From: CAIMZW01 sp037135095
GTDB lineage: Bacteria; Actinomycetota; Actinomycetes; Nanopelagicales; Nanopelagicaceae
Direction: 5' to 3'
Length of the DNA: 64,000 bases
NCBI GenBank assembly: GCA_037135095.1
Contig: JBAXKZ010000005.1
Coordinates: 1 to 64,000, forward strand
Numbering within the stretch: position 1 is the stretch's first letter; every line of letters starts with the position of its first letter. Below are positions 61,056-64,000 of this stretch, piece by piece. A program made the translations under genes and the position numbers. Under the pieces are notes generated by a model. It made no database searches. It saw only the letters and a program-made list of their open reading frames with translations, and was not told the origin of the DNA.

Positions 61056-62006
61056 ATGAAAGATCTCCTTCGTACCGAAGATCTCAGCCGAGCCGATGTT
61101 GATCTGCTCCTAGACACCGCTGCCGATTTTGCCAAGAACCCGCTGCGCTCAACTGATGCGCTGGCGCATCGCACCGTTGCAATTTATATGACCAAACCTT
61201 CCACCAGAACTCGGTTGGCATCGGAAACTGCCGTGGCCCATTTGGGTGGCACGCCTATCTTTATTCGCGGTGATGAACTTCAAATCGGACGAGGCGAAAC
61301 GATTGCAGATACCGCGCGCGTAATCAGTGGTTTTGCGAGCGCGATGATCGTTCGCACCTTTGCACAAGCTGATGTCGATGAACTTGGTCGTCATGCAACT
61401 ATTCCGATTATTAATGGGCTGACCGATTCCGATCACCCCACACAACTTTTGGCTGATTGGCTTACGATCCGAGAGGTTTTCGGATCAGATGTCTCCGGGC
61501 GCAAGTTCACCTACATCGGTGATGGCAACAACATGGCACACGCCTGGTTAACTATGGGAGCGATCTTAGGAGCCCACGTTGTGGCTGCTACCCCCAATGG
61601 AGATTGGGCGCCAGATCCTGAGGCTGTGGCCTTGGCCCAGCGAATCGCTGCCAAAACTGGTGGCAAAATTGAAGTGCTCCATGATCCAGAAGCTGCGGCT
61701 AAAGGCTCGAGCGTGCTCTATACCGATGTTTGGATGTCTATGGGCGATCCAGAATCCGAGCGAATGGCCAAATTGAAGGCGCTGTCGCCTTTCAAGGTAA
61801 CCCCGGAATTAATGGCGCTCGCTGCCTCGGACGGCATCTTCATGCACTGCCTGCCCGCTCACCGCGGCGAGGAGGTCAGCGCTGAGGTCATCGACGGTCC
61901 CCGCTCCTATATCTGGCGCGAGGCCTACCATCGCCGAACCACGATCCAAGCAATTTTGTACCACCTAACCCGAGGCGACCTTCAAGGGTCAGCACTACTA
62001 AGTTAG
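61056..62006 (+). CDS. argF: Ornithine carbamoyltransferase
   Basis: This 316-residue enzyme makes citrulline from ornithine and carbamoyl phosphate. The carbamoyl-phosphate loop is KPSTRTRL (about 49), with DSDHPTQLLADW (about 128) and the catalytic Cys in MHCLPAHRGEE (about 266). It stands alone here, with no other arginine-biosynthesis gene adjacent. No clear ribosome-binding site precedes the ATG. Confidence 0.95.
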   Translation: MKDLLRTEDLSRADVDLLLDTAADFAKNPLRSTDALAHRTVAIYMTKPSTRTRLASETAVAHLGGTPIFIRGDELQIGRGETIADTARVISGFASAMIVRTFAQADVDELGRHATIPIINGLTDSDHPTQLLADWLTIREVFGSDVSGRKFTYIGDGNNMAHAWLTMGAILGAHVVAATPNGDWAPDPEAVALAQRIAAKTGGKIEVLHDPEAAAKGSSVLYTDVWMSMGDPESERMAKLKALSPFKVTPELMALAASDGIFMHCLPAHRGEEVSAEVIDGPRSYIWREAYHRRTTIQAILYHLTRGDLQGSALLS

Positions 62007-62080
62007 TGAAATTCGCCAGTTTGCCCGCTATTTAGAGGCAATTCACACCTAGGTTGGCAGAAATTGAGGTCCCGCCCCTA

Positions 62081-62086
62081 TACCGT
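62081..62086 (+). promoter_or_regulatory. -10 box TACCGT of a leaderless promoter (pntA)
   Basis: TACCGT (overlapping TATACC at 62079) ends six bases before the ATG at 62093. A TTGGCA at 62054 is a possible -35, with a longer than usual spacer. Confidence 0.45.
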
Positions 62087-62092
62087 TGCCGC

Positions 62093-63223
62093 ATGTTGAT
62101 TGCTGTAGCTAAAGAGATCCGGCCGGGCGAGAAGCGTGTCGCCCTAGTTCCGGACATTATTTCAAAACTTACTCGAGCAGGTCTAGAAGTTGTTATCGAA
62201 GCTGGCGCCGGACTTTCAGCGCAATTCTCCGATGAACAATTTGCGCAAGCTGGCGCCACCATCAAAACTGGCGATGTTCTCGCCAACGCTGATGTTGTTG
62301 CCTCAGTCTCGCCCCTGACTCCGGATCAGATGCGCACTTTGAAAAAAGGCGCCATCACTATCTCCTTCCTATCCCCTACAACAGCCGTCGATTCGATCGA
62401 TGCCGCAGCTGGCGCTGGCGTAACGGCGATCTCATTGGAACTTGTACCGCGAATCTCGCGCGCACAATCCATGGATGCGCTTACTTCGCAAGCGCTTTGT
62501 GCCGGCTATCGCGCAACTCTCGTTGCCGCGGAACTTTCGCCTCGCTTCTTTCCACTTCTCATGACTGCAGCTGGAACGGTTACTCCGGCTCAGGTTGTAG
62601 TCCTTGGAGCTGGAGTCGCTGGTCTGCAGGCAATTGCAACGGCAAAGCGTTTAGGAGCTGTTGTTAGCGCGTATGACGTTCGACCATCATCTGCTGACGA
62701 AGTTAAATCAATGGGTGCCAAATTCATTAGCCTTGAATTAGAAGCACTCGAAGGAAGTGGCGGTTACGCCCGAGAGATGACCGAAGATCGTGCGGCAAAA
62801 CAACGCGAACTTTTGACGCCTTATATTGCAAATGCCGACGTCCTTATTACTACTGCAGCCGTGCCTGGTCGCCCAGCACCACGATTGGTAACCGCCGAAA
62901 TGGTTGCCGCCATGAAGCCGGGCGCAGTAATCGTCGATCTCGCTGCTGAAACCGGTGGCAACGTTGAAGGATCAGTTGCGGGTGAAATCACCATGACCGC
63001 AAATGGCGTCAGCCAATGGGGCGGAAAAGATGTCCCTAGCCAATTGCCATACCACGCTTCGATGCTCTTCTCTCGAAACGTTGTAAACCTATTGCTCTTG
63101 ATGACTAAATCAGTCGATGGCAAGCCAACCGGTGAGGTCATTCCTGATTTCGCTGATGAAATTATTGATGCGGCAACGCTCACTATGAATGGCGCTCGTA
63201 GAACGCCGGAAGGAAAGAAGTAA
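62093..63223 (+). CDS. pntA: NAD(P) transhydrogenase, alpha-1 (NAD-binding) subunit
   Basis: This 376-residue cytoplasmic dI component of the proton-translocating transhydrogenase binds NAD(H). The start MLIAVAKEIRPGEKRVALVP is family-typical; VVLGAGVAGLQAIATAKRLGA (about 172) is the nucleotide fold. The frame is open 13 codons upstream but without similarity, and an ATG at 62093 with a -10 box six bases before it is a better start. The split alpha1-alpha2-beta arrangement is common in Actinobacteria. The complex makes NADPH using proton-motive force. Confidence 0.94.
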   Translation: MLIAVAKEIRPGEKRVALVPDIISKLTRAGLEVVIEAGAGLSAQFSDEQFAQAGATIKTGDVLANADVVASVSPLTPDQMRTLKKGAITISFLSPTTAVDSIDAAAGAGVTAISLELVPRISRAQSMDALTSQALCAGYRATLVAAELSPRFFPLLMTAAGTVTPAQVVVLGAGVAGLQAIATAKRLGAVVSAYDVRPSSADEVKSMGAKFISLELEALEGSGGYAREMTEDRAAKQRELLTPYIANADVLITTAAVPGRPAPRLVTAEMVAAMKPGAVIVDLAAETGGNVEGSVAGEITMTANGVSQWGGKDVPSQLPYHASMLFSRNVVNLLLLMTKSVDGKPTGEVIPDFADEIIDAATLTMNGARRTPEGKK

Positions 63224-63225
63224 CC

Positions 63226-63564
63226 ATGACAACAGCTTCAACGGTCGCCGCAATGGCTCCAATGGCAGTTCTCACCATCTTCCTTCTCGCGATCTTTGTG
63301 GGATTCGAAGTGGTATCTAAGGTCTCCACGACCTTGCACACTCCTTTAATGTCCGGCGCAAATGCGATCCACGGAATTATTCTTGTAGGCGCAATCATTG
63401 TTGCCGATAATGCAACTAGCGGCCTCGAGACCACGCTTTCAATCGTGGCGGTTGTCCTTGCAACTATCAACATGGTTGGTGGCTTTGTTGTCACTGACCG
63501 AATGTTGGAGATGTTTAAGGGCAAGCCAAAGACTCCTAAGGCATCTAAGGAGGTCGCAAAGTGA
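63226..63564 (+). CDS. pntAB: NAD(P) transhydrogenase, alpha-2 (membrane) subunit
   Basis: This 112-residue protein has three membrane helices (about 15-34, 46-62, 70-92), with the family pattern TPLMSGANAIHGIILVGA in which SGANAIHGI carries the conserved His-like proton-path region. It starts two bases after the alpha-1 stop, and its stop overlaps pntB in GTGA. Confidence 0.94.
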   Translation: MTTASTVAAMAPMAVLTIFLLAIFVGFEVVSKVSTTLHTPLMSGANAIHGIILVGAIIVADNATSGLETTLSIVAVVLATINMVGGFVVTDRMLEMFKGKPKTPKASKEVAK

Positions 63565-64000
63565 ATCAAAACATTTACGATCTCTTAGGTTTAGCATCCG
63601 CCGTCTGCTTTATCTTGGCTCTGAAAGGGCTCTCAACTCCAAAGACCGCTCGTCGCGGTAACTTGATTGGTGCCGCTGGCGCCACAATCGCCACGATCGT
63701 CGTTTTCTTTGCACCTAAAGCTGCCGGCGAGTCCCACCACAACACCATCTTGATCTTGGCAGCAATTGCCTTCGGTGTTTTGGTTGGCGTTCCAGCTGCA
63801 CGCAAGATTCAAATGACTCAAATGCCACAACTTGTTGCACTGTTCAACGGTGTTGGTGGTGGCGCAGCTGCGCTTGTAGCAACTGTTGAATATCTAAACT
63901 TGAGCAAAGATGGCAAGCCATCTGCCGCGAACTTAGTTGCAACGGTCTTCACCGTAATCGTCGGATGTACCTCGTTCTCTGGTTCGGTCATTACCTTCAT
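63561..64000 (+). CDS. pntB: NAD(P) transhydrogenase, beta subunit (cut by window end)
   Basis: The first 146 residues of PntB are present: several membrane helices with ARRGNLIGAAGATIA, PQLVALFNGVGGGAAALVA and the end of the window in the fourth or fifth helix. The GTG start overlaps the alpha-2 stop and follows AAGGAGG by eight bases. The NADP-binding dIII domain lies outside the window. Confidence 0.95.
   Translation, partial: MNQNIYDLLGLASAVCFILALKGLSTPKTARRGNLIGAAGATIATIVVFFAPKAAGESHHNTILILAAIAFGVLVGVPAARKIQMTQMPQLVALFNGVGGGAAALVATVEYLNLSKDGKPSAANLVATVFTVIVGCTSFSGSVITF

Noticed and set aside
1..64000. Mobile elements, prophage, toxin-antitoxin or defence systems
   Set aside because: I saw no transposase, integrase, phage structural gene, restriction or Cas gene, nor long flanking repeats. 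The region is core genome with conserved gene order.

Overview
The window is a gene-dense, mostly core-chromosome segment (GC near one half, judged by eye) of a small-genome actinobacterium. Four markers support this: GlgE-type glucan synthesis; actinobacterial families DUF3052, DUF3039, DUF2017 and DUF4032; a MurA with Asp in place of the usual active-site Cys; and gene orders known from Mycobacterium tuberculosis (ahpE/DUF3052/aceE; argS-lysA-hom-thrC-thrB-rho-rpmE-prfA-prmC-sua5-wecA-atp-cobO-murA). Very short intergenic gaps, many start/stop overlaps and a xylose-type ABC system suggest a streamlined freshwater planktonic lineage such as Nanopelagicales (acI). That placement is an inference. 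I see no insertion sequence, prophage, CRISPR array or rRNA, and no gene-free stretch longer than 300 bases.

Layout: 1-0.7 kb, AhpE-like peroxiredoxin and DUF3052 (minus). 0.8-7.5 kb, aceE-glgE-glgB with overlapping start/stop codons. 7.5-10.9 kb (minus), MFS carrier, Cys-less thioredoxin/TPR protein, DUF4032 protein. 11-17 kb, AI-2E permease, hydrolase, aldehyde dehydrogenase, zinc-ribbon protein, two-gene ABC exporter and a secreted protein. 17-40.3 kb, cobO and murA, then a long minus-strand block with the complete F1Fo ATP synthase, wecA, glyA, sua5, prmC, prfA, rpmE, rho, thrB, thrC, hom, lysA and argS. 40.4-44.8 kb, xylose-type ABC importer facing xylose isomerase. 44.9-48.9 kb, tRNA-Leu, small secreted proteins, metY and an esterase. 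48.8-54.8 kb, glpD and glpK diverging from one tiny promoter, then a DivIVA-like protein coupled to an acyltransferase. 54.8-61 kb (minus), a membrane-anchored H1-like protein, rdgB-rph-murI, DUF2017-clpS, GH18 and DUF3039. 61-64 kb, argF and the proton-translocating transhydrogenase pntA1-pntA2-pntB, cut by the window end.

The genes serve central carbon entry (xylose, glycerol, pyruvate), glycogen/alpha-glucan storage, energy coupling (ATP synthase, transhydrogenase), aspartate-family amino acids and translation termination. The main regulatory observation is a repeated leaderless promoter pattern: a TANNNT box 6-7 bases before the start codon at 13 genes, including a glpD/glpK pair that appear to share one symmetrical -10 box. 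The most unusual structures are two interleaved perfect 13-bp inverted repeats before xylF, a secreted-protein ORF starting three bases after a tRNA, an H1-like tail fused to a membrane anchor and FN3-like domain, a Sua5 with eroded catalytic motifs and an ATP synthase epsilon subunit lacking its C-terminal domain.
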